A stretch of 14,709 nt of DNA. It comes from VGWB01 sp964480945. GTDB lineage: Bacteria; Bacteroidota; Ignavibacteria; UBA10030. The stretch's first letter is position 1; the number at the start of each line of letters is the position of its first letter. Position numbers and translations under genes: made by a program. A model generated the notes under the pieces. That model did no database searches. It was given only the letters and a program-made list of their open reading frames with translations, and was not told the DNA's origin. Positions 7,875 through 14,709 of this stretch are shown piece after piece. Location: contig CAYZRX010000085.1 of NCBI GenBank assembly GCA_964480945.1, forward strand, positions 1 to 14,709, written 5' to 3'.

Positions 7875-8790
7875 TCAGCTTAGAGATCAGATATTCCGCA
7901 TTGAACTTGAGCAATGCGTACGCCTCGCTGGTGAGGTGTTTGTCTTTCTGTGCCTCCACCTCGTTGAGGAAGGCTTCAAGCATGTTTTTCGCCGCCTTGT
8001 TGTTGCCGTGCTCAAGTTGTTTGCGTGCGTTCTCGAGCTTTTGGTCGAGGCTGTTGGCAATGCCTTCGTTGGAGATCCAGCCAAGGGCGAGGGCTTGGTG
8101 CTTGTAGGAGATGAGGGTGTCAAGAAACGAAAGGGCGACGAAAGATGCGGGAGGAGAGACTGGTCCGATAGTCTTGCGGGCGACCCGGTTGAAAGGGAAT
8201 GTCCGAAGTTGCATGAGTTGGAGTGTCAATTCGTACCCGGGTCCTTCATCGGGAAATGCAAGAACGCTTCGCTTTGTTTTTCCCTGAAAGTATGCATTCA
8301 CGATTGCCGGGAGACCATTACTCTCAATAGCACCTACGAGCCAAGATCGCCCAGGTTTCAAACCACTGTCTCCGTGCCAGTCCCACCGGTGTCCCACGAT
8401 CAGCTTTTCTTCTTCAATATCGTTCTCCCTGATGCTGCGCCAGCCGTCGGCGGGAGTCCTATCTATCACAAAAATGTTTCTTCCAAACTCTAGCGTGAAA
8501 TCAATGAGATTCTGACGGCTGCCAATTCCATTCGAGCAGGTGTAATTGTACACAAAACCGTTTGCGCTTCCTGCTTCATAAGCAGTGCAGACCACGCGCG
8601 GATCAATCTTGGTTGCAGGCTCGAATAATACAATTACTGCCGAATCTATCTTGTTTCCGTATTCATCTTCGGGGAAGTACTTTATGATGTAGTCCCCACT
8701 TACGTTGTCGTAAGTGATCGTGTCACGCTGTGGATAGCAGAGTGAAACAGGTATCGCGAGCGCGAGCAAGAGTCTCCTATTGATACGCAT
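7867..8790 (-). CDS. Exported protein of unknown function with C-terminal FIMAH-type helical domain
   Basis: This 307-residue protein has a short signal peptide (MRINRRLLLALAIPVSLC). A cysteine directly at the end of the hydrophobic core leaves open a lipoprotein-like anchor, though the lipobox is poor. Residues about 23-205 form a beta-rich region with DTITYDNVSGDYIIKYF, an LFEPATKIDP segment and YNYTCSNGIGSRQNLIDF. I associate this arrangement with secreted proteins of Ignavibacteria-like bacteria, with no known function. Residues about 221-304 match the FIMAH pattern: a long helix, the turn GWISNEGIANSL, LDQKLENARKQLEHGNNKAAKNML, then EAFLNEVEAQKDKHLTSEAYALL. The track of open frame begins 37 codons earlier, but GGAGGA six bases before this ATG decides the start. 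It begins 19 nt after the stop of the peptidase-like gene, so both form an operon. Confidence 0.82.
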   Translation of the reverse strand: MRINRRLLLALAIPVSLCYPQRDTITYDNVSGDYIIKYFPEDEYGNKIDSAVIVLFEPATKIDPRVVCTAYEAGSANGFVYNYTCSNGIGSRQNLIDFTLEFGRNIFVIDRTPADGWRSIRENDIEEEKLIVGHRWDWHGDSGLKPGRSWLVGAIESNGLPAIVNAYFQGKTKRSVLAFPDEGPGYELTLQLMQLRTFPFNRVARKTIGPVSPPASFVALSFLDTLISYKHQALALGWISNEGIANSLDQKLENARKQLEHGNNKAAKNMLEAFLNEVEAQKDKHLTSEAYALLKFNAEYLISKLTG

Positions 8791-8796
8791 TGCTTG

Positions 8797-8802
8797 TCCT
8801 CC
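8797..8802 (-). promoter_or_regulatory. Ribosome-binding site for the FIMAH protein
   Basis: On the minus strand GGAGGA lies six bases before the ATG at 8790-8788, inside the 19-nt space after the upstream stop codon. It rules out the longer frame beginning at 8901. Confidence 0.8.
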
Positions 8803-8809
8803 GAAAGGA

Positions 8810-10701
8810 TTATGGCAGTCTTTGCGCTGACTGCCAGTTCCAAAAATATATGTGATAGTGTTCCTTCTCCGGAATACCTTCAAACTCAAGCCGCACCTCA
8901 TATGCCTTTCCTATCCGCGTGCACAAGTTTTCGAAATCAGATCTGTTCGTGTCGTATGTCCCATTTCCGTTCGCATCGAATTTGAGAGGCTCACCAATGT
9001 CATGGCGACCGTTGTCATTGATATCATCCTCAGAATCGAAAATATCATCCGCGTGGATTGTAGAACTCCTTACGTCGACGTCTTTCCCGAATCGATGGAA
9101 CTCATGATTCGAATTCCCAACCCAGAAACCCGAGATATCAAATCTGCCCCCCAGAGGTAAACTGATATCATTTACCCGAATTGTCAAGTCGCTTGCGAAA
9201 AGACGGTGGTAGTTCGCAGCGATCGAATCTATGGCCTGTAGCGTCAATAGTGCCCCCCAGTGATTGTTGTCCGGGGTCCGACAGCCTTGATGCGCGTTGT
9301 CATCGCGTGGACCATGATGGTTGCACGTCCCGCCAATTTTCAGATAGTTTGGGCTGTCAGGTAATGGTTCCAAATCCGGCACGCGCTCCACAATCGAGAG
9401 CGTATCCCACAGCAACTCGTTTTCGAGGGATCCCACTCGCATCTTCATCCTGTCTCCAAATCTTGAGGCAACATACGTATAGGAGGCCCTGCCATTTGAC
9501 TGGGTCTCTTCCTCTATTGGGTTGGCTCGCGTATTGGGTGTCGTCTGTGATGATACAAAGTGTCCGTAATTCTCAAAATCTCCCCTCTCCCTTCTGGAAG
9601 GTTGATCGCCGTGATCGTGTCCGCCCGAGCCATCGACGTAATCAGTCTCGAGATGGAATCTGTGTCCAGAGACCGCCAAACCAGCTCTTGTCAGTTGTAT
9701 CTCCAGCAGCGTTGTGTTGTCCGAATGTGGATTGGTTGGACTTGCGGGTGGCAGAAGCGGCCAGATCTCGCGAGGTCCATGCAGTACTATCTTCAGCGTC
9801 TGCTCCAACACCGCAATCTCCTTTTCTCCCTTCTTCGTCTCATCCCCTTGCCACGCCACCCGGATCTTTGCCACCTCCCTGACGGCAGGATCCTTCTTCA
9901 CCGCAGCAAATCGAATCTGGCCGCTCCTGGCATCGGCGTATGTGATGTCCCCTAGCGTCGGCGGCTCGGTTTTCACCGTATCCCCGTTCTTGTTGATGAA
10001 GGTGCCGTACTGACCATTCTCGATCACGGTGAAGAACAACTTCTCGTCGTCGTCGAACACGACATCCTGGTCATTGATGTCTTTGGCCTGGACGAAGATC
10101 TTCGATGTCTCGGTGAACGCGATCTCGTCGTGCTCGAGCGTTATGGCAAAATGATCCGGAACCCTCCGCCTCACCTTGAAGCTCTTCTCCAGCACGATGT
10201 TTGCACTCGTGGCTGTAATCACGACCATCCCCTCACTGCCCTGCGGCGGATCGCCATTCGCCAGATAGCTGAACGTGTTGAACTCAGACGCTTTCTTCGT
10301 CACTTTCTTCCCCAGGTCATTCCCACTGTTGTCGACGAAGGACCCGAACTCGCTGCCCGATGTGATCTCCAGCGTGATCGGTACCTCCGGATGCCAGACG
10401 CTCGTAAGGCATGGAGTTGGGGATGAGAAAGGGGCCGCACCGAACCGGTTTGCATCGCCATACCAGATCTCATCGCTGCCCGATAGCGTAAATCCCGAAT
10501 ACAGCCAGAGCGGCTGATCCGTCATCAGCCTGCACCCGGTCGGGCAGTTGACCGGGAAACTGACCNNNNNNNNNNNNNNNNNNNNNNNNNNNNNNNNNNN
10601 NNNNNNNNNNNNNNNNNNNNNNNNNNNNNNNNNNNNNNNNNNNNNNNNNNNNNNNNNNNNNNNNNAAGGAGGATGAGAAATACCAATACGGTGCGTTTCA
10701 T
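8810..10701 (-). CDS. Secreted multidomain protein with C-terminal LAS-type (M15/MepA-like) zinc-peptidase signature; split by assembly gap
   Basis: I join two pieces across the N run. The 5' piece is MKRTVLVFLILL (10701-10666), a signal-peptide start with GGAGG nine bases upstream. The 3' piece is open from the gap edge, reading VSFPVNCPTGCRL and then MTDQPLW, to TAA at 8810. Numbering from that internal Met (571 residues), about 45-245 look like two bacterial Ig-like units. Residues 398-424 are rich in Cys and His (C401, H403, H404, H412, C415, H422). The C-terminal part carries HRFGKDVDV (H477, six residues, D484) and EHYHIYF (H556, H558). This is the H-x6-D plus HxH ligand pattern of VanX/MepA-type peptidases, which cut peptidoglycan cross-links. 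DINDNGRHDIGE and FDANGNGTYD (501-525), calcium-loop-like, sit between the motifs. The peptidase call is inference from motifs and spacing; the activity could be lost or altered. Confidence 0.72.
10566..10665. other. Assembly gap (100 N)
   Basis: Exactly 100 N. The minus strand carries a signal-peptide start on one side and an open frame on the other. With exactly 100 bases the two would be out of frame, so the true length probably differs, as expected of a nominal scaffold gap. Confidence 0.97.
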
Positions 10702-10710
10702 ACTCTGTGG

Positions 10711-10715
10711 CCTCC
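10711..10715 (-). promoter_or_regulatory. Ribosome-binding site of the peptidase-like gene
   Basis: On the minus strand GGAGG precedes the ATG at 10701-10699 by nine bases. It supports reading the 12 codons left of the second gap as the true start of the gene that continues beyond the gap. Confidence 0.75.
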
Positions 10716-10758
10716 GAGAGATGGGAGGACGGTGACTTCGCGGCAGGTAAACTTGTAG

Positions 10759-10790
10759 CAAATATATGAATATTTTCACGAATATGTCAA
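10759..10790 (-). promoter_or_regulatory. Strong promoter for the peptidase-like/FIMAH operon
   Basis: On the minus strand TTGACA (10790-10785) and TATATT (10766-10761) are separated by 18 bases of AT-rich DNA, close to the consensus for a housekeeping sigma. The same bases give TATATTTG (10766-10759), matching the Bacteroidota -7 consensus TAnnTTTG. Transcription would start near 10752, leaving a leader of about 50 nt before the ATG at 10701. Confidence 0.75.
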
Positions 10791-11004
10791 TGGAAAAAAG
10801 CGCTGAAAACGAAGCCGGCCCGGAGTTCTTCACTGGCCCGAACAGGCTGTGGCCAACAATGAACTGCAACCGAGAACCGCGTTCTCGCTGTCAATACCGA
10901 GTATCTCGGAGGCGGTTTCTCATCAGTGGCTGCGTTGATTTTGCCGAATAATTCTCTACATTGGCGTCCCAGGTTTGCAGGCCCGTCCTCCACCTTGACG
11001 CGAG
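10791..11004. other. Divergent intergenic region
   Basis: The full intergenic space (10702-11004, 303 nt) separates the minus-strand peptidase-like operon from the plus-strand oxidoreductase operon. Besides the strong minus promoter I see only a weak plus-strand candidate, TTGATT (10935-10940) with TACATT (10957-10962) and a 16-nt spacer. No gene or repeat is evident. Confidence 0.5.
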
Positions 11005-11553
11005 ATGACAAAAGGATCGCCCATACCACGTCGCAAATTCCTCAAACGGACTGCTTTGGGTGTCGCGGCCCTCTCTGCCGCAAAAGTCTTTCCATCGAAT
11101 TCCCTCTTCCCCCAGCTCGATGACCGAATACCGAAGGATCTTCACTACTTCTCTCCAAAGGAATACCTCATCTTCCAATCGATTGCCGACCGGATCATAG
11201 GCCAGCCCCTTCAAGCCGGTCCAACTGCGGCAGACGTCGGCGTAGCGGCGCGCGCCGACCAGTTTCTTGGAAAAGCCGATCCCGAGGTCCAGGATCAGTT
11301 CCATCAGCTGCTGACCGTTTTCAACGCGCCTTTCTTCACCTTCCTCTTTGATTTTCGGTTTTCGAGTTTTCTCAACATGTCGCCGGAGGATAAGGATTCC
11401 TACCTCGAGGATTGGATGACAAGCTACCTGAGCTTCCGGCGCACCGGATTTCAGGCGCTGAAGCGCATCTCGCTCAGCATGTTCTACACAGACAGCCGGT
11501 CCTGGCCGGAGATCGGCTATGAAGGCATGTTCCTCCCGGAGGACCGCAAATGA
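11005..11553 (+). CDS. Tat-exported gluconate 2-dehydrogenase subunit 3-like protein (small partner of GMC oxidoreductase)
   Basis: This 182-residue protein opens with a twin-arginine signal: R9-R10 in PRRKFLKRTALGVAALSAAK, followed by a hydrophobic core ending near residue 27. The remainder, with FSPKEYLIFQSIADRIIG and a helical centre through LLTVFNAPFFTFLFDFRFSSFL, fits the gluconate 2-dehydrogenase subunit 3 family. Those proteins pair with flavin-carrying GMC subunits and help export them folded through Tat. The stop TGA overlaps the next start by four bases (ATGA at 11550-11553), so the partner is translationally coupled. The ribosome-binding site is weak (GCGAG just before ATG). The family match is based on domain pattern, Tat signal and neighbour, and is good though the sequence family is diverse. 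Confidence 0.82.
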   Translation: MTKGSPIPRRKFLKRTALGVAALSAAKVFPSNSLFPQLDDRIPKDLHYFSPKEYLIFQSIADRIIGQPLQAGPTAADVGVAARADQFLGKADPEVQDQFHQLLTVFNAPFFTFLFDFRFSSFLNMSPEDKDSYLEDWMTSYLSFRRTGFQALKRISLSMFYTDSRSWPEIGYEGMFLPEDRK

Positions 11554-13085
11554 TCGTCCGCGGTGCCGATATCAAGGGTCCCGTGCGCGAAAGCGCCGAC
11601 GTGTGCATCATCGGCTCGGGATGCGGGGGAGGGGCGAGCGCGAAGGTGCTTGCCGAGGCGGGAAAGAAGGTCATTGTCCTCGAAGAAGGCGGCCATTACA
11701 CTTCAAAGGACTTCGACTCCACAGAAGAGACCGCGTACCAAAACCTCTATCAACAACGGGCGGGCCAGGCCGCCGACGACCTGTCGGTGACGGTCCTTCA
11801 AGGACGCTGCGTCGGCGGCAGCTCGACGGTCAACTGGACGACGACGCTTCGCACGCCCGAGTTCGTGCTTGAGACGTGGAAGCGGGATCACGGTGTTCGG
11901 GGGCTGTCACGAGAGGAATTGGAGCCGTACTTCGAAAGGGTTGGGCGTTACCTCAACGTGCACGAGGAGCCCAATGAGAACCACAATCCGAACAACCGCA
12001 TCATTCTGGATGGAGCGAGGAAGCTCGGCTACCGTGCCCGCGCGGTTGGCAGGAACACAAAGGACTGTGTCAAAGCCGGGGCGTGCGGCCTTGGCTGCCC
12101 GTACGATGCGAAGATGTCTGTCGATATGACGTACATCCCCGATGCGGTCAAAGCGGGCGCGACCGTCTTTGCGGACTTTCGTGCGAACACGATTGAAGTG
12201 GCAGGCAAACAGAAGCGTGTTCATGGCGTTGTCTTCGATCCGGAGACTCATGGAGCCAAAACGGATTTTGTCATTGAGGCGCCCGTTGTGATCGTTTCTG
12301 GATCGGCTATCAACTCGCCGGTGGTTCTGCTCAAATCGGAGCTGGCCAATTCGAGTGGCCAGCTGGGAAGAAACCTCACCTTTCACCTTACGTCGGCTGT
12401 GCTGGGAATGTATGACAGCGTGATTTACGGGGCGGGCGGAATTCCTCAGTCCGCTATGTGCGACGAGTTCCTGAACAAAAACGGGGATGGCGGCGGCTTT
12501 TGGTTTGAAGCCGTGCCCATCTATCCCACCCTCGCCAGTCTTGCATTGCCCGCATTCGGCTCATTTCACCGCCAGATAATGCGAAACTATCCCCACATCG
12601 GAGCGTCTATTGTATTGGTCAAGGAAATCGATTCCAGCGGACGCGTGACGGTGAACGACTACGGCCGGGCGTCGATCTCATACTCCCTCCGGGGAAGAGA
12701 CCTTGCGTACCTCAAACAGGGACTTGCCGTCGCTGCGCGGATGCATTTTGCAGCAGGAGCTACGAGGGTGATGACGCTTCATACGACGCCGACGGAATTT
12801 CATTCGGTTGGGGAGATTGAGAACAAGCTTGCGGAGTCCAACTGGGGGACGAACGAAATCGCTCTTTACAGTGCACATCCGCTCGGGACCTGTCGAATGG
12901 GAGAAGATCCGACGCACTCCGTGGTCGATTCCCACTGCCAGGCCCACGATGTGAAGGGATTGTTCGTTATTGACGGGAGCGTGACGCCCACTTCGCTTGG
13001 GGTGAATCCGCAGATGACCATTCTCGCGATTGCAGAGAAGAGCGCAGAGTGGCTGAGAGACAATTTTACAAACGTGACCGAGTAA
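11550..13085 (+). CDS. GMC family FAD-dependent oxidoreductase
   Basis: This 511-residue flavoenzyme oxidises an alcohol or sugar. The N-terminal Rossmann motif is G22-S-G24-C-G-G27 in CIIGSGCGGGASAKVLAEAG, with the ribose-binding acidic pair in VIVLEEGG (E45/E46). The GMC signature region QGRCVGGSSTVNWTT follows near residue 90. A cysteine cluster, DCVKAGACGLGCPYDAKMS, lies at about residues 174-192. The C-terminus has the active-site pair H443 (HPLGTCRMGEDP) and N486 (TSLGVNPQMTI). It lacks its own signal peptide, so it is probably carried through the Tat system by the upstream small subunit, with which it overlaps by ATGA. A cytochrome c electron acceptor, common in such clusters, is not present here. 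The substrate cannot be read from sequence: candidates are sugars, polyols, sterols and other alcohols. Confidence 0.93.
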   Translation: MIVRGADIKGPVRESADVCIIGSGCGGGASAKVLAEAGKKVIVLEEGGHYTSKDFDSTEETAYQNLYQQRAGQAADDLSVTVLQGRCVGGSSTVNWTTTLRTPEFVLETWKRDHGVRGLSREELEPYFERVGRYLNVHEEPNENHNPNNRIILDGARKLGYRARAVGRNTKDCVKAGACGLGCPYDAKMSVDMTYIPDAVKAGATVFADFRANTIEVAGKQKRVHGVVFDPETHGAKTDFVIEAPVVIVSGSAINSPVVLLKSELANSSGQLGRNLTFHLTSAVLGMYDSVIYGAGGIPQSAMCDEFLNKNGDGGGFWFEAVPIYPTLASLALPAFGSFHRQIMRNYPHIGASIVLVKEIDSSGRVTVNDYGRASISYSLRGRDLAYLKQGLAVAARMHFAAGATRVMTLHTTPTEFHSVGEIENKLAESNWGTNEIALYSAHPLGTCRMGEDPTHSVVDSHCQAHDVKGLFVIDGSVTPTSLGVNPQMTILAIAEKSAEWLRDNFTNVTE

Positions 13086-13169
13086 GGTCTTGCCTCCCTG
13101 GAGTGAGTCGAGCAATACTGAAGGCTCAATCTTCTCGGCTCAAATGGTGCCGATCTATCGGAGGGTTTC

Positions 13170-13661
13170 ATGCGTGAAAGAAAAGACCCTGCTGCCGTAC
13201 AAGACTACTATCCAGAGGATGTCGCCCACTGTTTCGGATGCGGCCGGTTGAATGATCACGGCCATCAAATCAAGACCTACTGGGAGGGAGATGAGGCCGT
13301 GGCCCGTTTCACGCCGAAGCCGTATTACATAGCTATTCCCGGGTACGTCTACGGGGGATTAATTGCCTCCTTGATAGACTGCCACAGTATGGGCACTGCT
13401 GCAGCTGCCTCCGAGAGGGCTGCTGGCCGCGAGATTGGGGATGCACCCGCACCCCGTTTTGTAACTGCTGCGCTGCATGTCGACTACCTCCGGCCGACGC
13501 CGCTCGGGCCGGAGTTGGAGATCCGGGGTCGTGTGAAGGATCTGGGCGAACGAAAAGTGCTTGTGGAAGCCACTGTATCAGCGAACGGCACGGTCACTGC
13601 GCGTGGCGAAGTGGTGGCCGTCCGCATGCCCGAGACCATGGGCTTGCGGCCGTCTGCCTGA
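13170..13661 (+). CDS. PaaI/4HBT-type hotdog-fold thioesterase
   Basis: This 163-residue single hotdog domain probably hydrolyses acyl-CoA thioesters. An N-terminal HCFGCGRLNDHGHQI motif (C21, C24) occurs in many members of this subgroup. The central hotdog helix is YGGLIASLIDCHSMGTA, with G62-G63 and D70 at the positions that bind substrate and activate water. The edge strands are FVTAALHVDYLRPTPLG and LEIRGRVKDLGERKVLVEATV. GGAGG at 13160-13164, five bases before the ATG, fixes the start. It lies 84 nt after the oxidoreductase stop on the same strand; shared transcription is possible but the gap is larger than usual. The acyl substrate is unknown. Confidence 0.88.
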   Translation: MRERKDPAAVQDYYPEDVAHCFGCGRLNDHGHQIKTYWEGDEAVARFTPKPYYIAIPGYVYGGLIASLIDCHSMGTAAAASERAAGREIGDAPAPRFVTAALHVDYLRPTPLGPELEIRGRVKDLGERKVLVEATVSANGTVTARGEVVAVRMPETMGLRPSA

Positions 13662-13963
13662 GGTGAGCATTAGTCCAATGTTGCATCTGCGCTGATACTT
13701 GTGGCTGAAAAGTCTCAGCGGATGACGCGAGGATTCACGCTGTAGCGAGGAAGCGCACTCGCGGAGTTCAACTTTCCCAAACGAAAACCGTGAGGAGATG
13801 GAGAGACCACTTAAAGCTTTCGGTGAGGGCATCACACGAAATTGTTACCAAGGCTGGAAAATTGAGGATCATCGAATCAGATGTGACGACTGAAGTTGAC
13901 GGCTGCATGCCTGAGCGAGCGTCCGGACTGGAAGCAATCAACGATCATTCTCGATTCTAATCC

Positions 13964-13985
13964 TAGATCACTGAATGATGATCTA
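13964..13985. repeat. Perfect 7-bp inverted repeat, possible operator
   Basis: TAGATCA (13964-13970) and TGATCTA (13979-13985) flank an 8-nt spacer. The centre-to-centre distance of 15 nt is larger than one helical turn. It lies about 110 nt upstream of the response regulator, where a dimeric regulator could bind; it could also be a chance palindrome. Confidence 0.4.
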
Positions 13986-14080
13986 CCTCCAGTGTTCAAT
14001 GTGCTCTCCATCATCGCTGCTCTCTCGGTGGATGGTTAACTTTTCCCTGGAGTGATCTGTTTCACGCAAGTCAATCGGTG

Positions 14081-14085
14081 GGAGG
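14081..14085 (+). promoter_or_regulatory. Ribosome-binding site setting a GTG start for the response regulator
   Basis: GGAGG ends ten bases before GTG at 14096. A longer reading from the GTG at 14078 would place this site inside the coding sequence, so 14096 is the better start. Confidence 0.6.
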
Positions 14086-14095
14086 ATACGTACTC

Positions 14096-14479
14096 GTGGA
14101 GTCTCCGCGGCTCAAGAAAATCCTTCTTGTCGAAGATGAGGAGAGTCTGGTCAGCATCATGGCCAGCGTCCTCCAAGACGAAGGCTTCACTGTGAAGACA
14201 CTGTTCAGTGCAGAAGAAGCCCTCCAGCTGAATGGATCATTTGCTCCCGATCTGATTATCTCGGACATCCGTATGAAAGGGATTGATGGGTTCACGATGT
14301 TCGAGACTATGAGAGCCCTTGAGCGTTTCCGGAACGTCCCCTTCATTTTTCTCACCGCCATTGATGATCGGTCGAGCCAGCAGCGGGCGCTGAAGCTTGG
14401 AGCGACCGCCTACATTACAAAGCCTTTCGATGTGGACGAGCTCCTGGGGGTTGTCAAGAAAGCGCTGCCTGCCTCTTAG
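14096..14479 (+). CDS. Stand-alone receiver-domain response regulator (CheY-like)
   Basis: This 127-residue protein is a single receiver domain with no output domain. All phosphorylation residues are visible from the GTG start: acidic pair E13-D14 in ILLVEDEE, phospho-acceptor D57 in LIISDIRMKG, T87 in FIFLTAIDD and K109 in AYITKPFD. It would be phosphorylated by a histidine kinase and pass the signal by protein contact, as CheY or Spo0F do. The kinase is not in this window. The gene stands alone after a 434-nt space. The GTG start is chosen because GGAGG lies ten bases upstream; an in-frame GTG at 14078 would add six residues. Its pathway cannot be inferred. Confidence 0.92.
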   Translation: MESPRLKKILLVEDEESLVSIMASVLQDEGFTVKTLFSAEEALQLNGSFAPDLIISDIRMKGIDGFTMFETMRALERFRNVPFIFLTAIDDRSSQQRALKLGATAYITKPFDVDELLGVVKKALPAS

Positions 14480-14709
14480 ATATCATCGTCTTCCGCTGCA
14501 CCGCGCCCAGCACGCGTGTCGTCGCTCTTCAATGTTCCCATCGAAATCTGCCCTCTCGTACCCCTTTCCGTTTGCCATAGCCACGGTTCCGAGCGTCAGA
14601 GACCCGGTCCAGCGGATTCCCCTGGCAGATCGGCGGGAGACGACAGAACGGGCTGATGACCGCCCCTTCAGCGCCCTGGGAACGACCGGAGGCCGGTTTT
14701 CCGTTTCAT
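14480..14709. other. Terminal segment without a recognisable gene
   Basis: One plus frame is open from an ATG at 14532 to the window edge (59 codons, beginning MFPSKSALSYPFPFA). A minus frame is open from the edge to a stop at 14483. Neither product resembles a family I know and neither has a convincing ribosome-binding site. A short ACCGG/CCGGT hairpin followed by TTT (14685-14700) is too weak to call a terminator. Confidence 0.35.

Larger units (their letters stand above)
13662..14095. other. Gene-poor stretch before the response regulator
   Basis: In these 434 nt I find no supported gene and no tRNA-like fold. It holds one clear inverted repeat (listed separately), an 8-bp palindrome GTCCGGAC (13921-13928), and an imperfect GCTGA/TCAGC stem near 13690-13720 that may form a weak hairpin behind the thioesterase. 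No strong promoter stands out. Confidence 0.5.

Noticed and set aside
7768..8493. 241-codon plus-strand open frame across the hairpin cluster and the FIMAH gene
   Set aside because: It begins in non-coding DNA, reads through palindromes and overlaps a gene with a good ribosome-binding site and signal peptide; the product resembles nothing.
10525..10869. 114-residue minus-strand protein read through the second gap
   Set aside because: Its start lies upstream of the real ATG at 10701 and its C-terminus is read through Ns in a different frame from the real downstream coding sequence.
14685..14700. ACCGG/CCGGT hairpin followed by TTT as terminator of the response regulator
   Set aside because: The stem has only five pairs with a 3-nt loop, the T-run is short, and it lies over 200 nt beyond the stop codon.

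Overview
The window looks like a chromosomal fragment from a moderately GC-rich member of the Bacteroidota/Ignavibacteria group, probably from a metagenome-assembled genome. The main evidence is the C-terminal tail of the large subtilase (EQNYPNPFN followed by VFDLLGREVATLVD), which is the classic type IX secretion (T9SS) sorting-domain signature of that group. A FIMAH-type C-terminal helical domain, a very large BNR/Asp-box propeller protein and a TAnnTTTG-like -7 promoter element agree with this. Two runs of exactly 100 N (1226-1325 and 10566-10665) are scaffold gaps, and each one cuts genes.

Layout, left to right. Minus strand, 1-1225: a tight cluster read as a RimJ/RimL-type acetyltransferase (5' end lost in the gap), then a SigZ-type ECF sigma factor with a cysteine-rich tail, then the first 29 codons of a probable EamA/DMT transporter. 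Minus strand, 1326-7494: an exported 1098-residue BNR-repeat propeller protein, followed 60 nt later by a secreted S8 serine peptidase with a T9SS tail whose last residues are lost in the gap. An intergenic hairpin cluster (7773-7874) separates these from a second minus-strand pair. That pair is a secreted multidomain protein with Ig-like regions and a C-terminal LAS-type (M15/MepA-like) zinc-peptidase signature, 8810-10701, split by the second gap, and an exported FIMAH-domain protein, 7867-8790. The pair has a very clear promoter at 10759-10790.

Plus strand, 11005-14709: a Tat-exported gluconate-2-dehydrogenase-subunit-3-like protein overlaps by 4 bases a GMC flavin oxidoreductase. A hotdog-fold thioesterase follows, then a 434-nt stretch with one good inverted repeat, a stand-alone receiver-domain response regulator, and a terminal segment with no recognisable gene.

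Taken together, most of the window encodes exported or surface proteins: protease, propeller, cell-wall-type peptidase, FIMAH protein and a periplasmic oxidoreductase. A small regulatory/transport cluster lies at the left edge and a lone signalling receiver at the right. The least expected items are the LAS-peptidase signature interrupted by calcium-loop-like sequence, its operon partner, the compact two-armed hairpin unit behind that operon, and the cysteine-tailed SigZ. I see no phage, insertion sequence, CRISPR, rRNA or tRNA signal.
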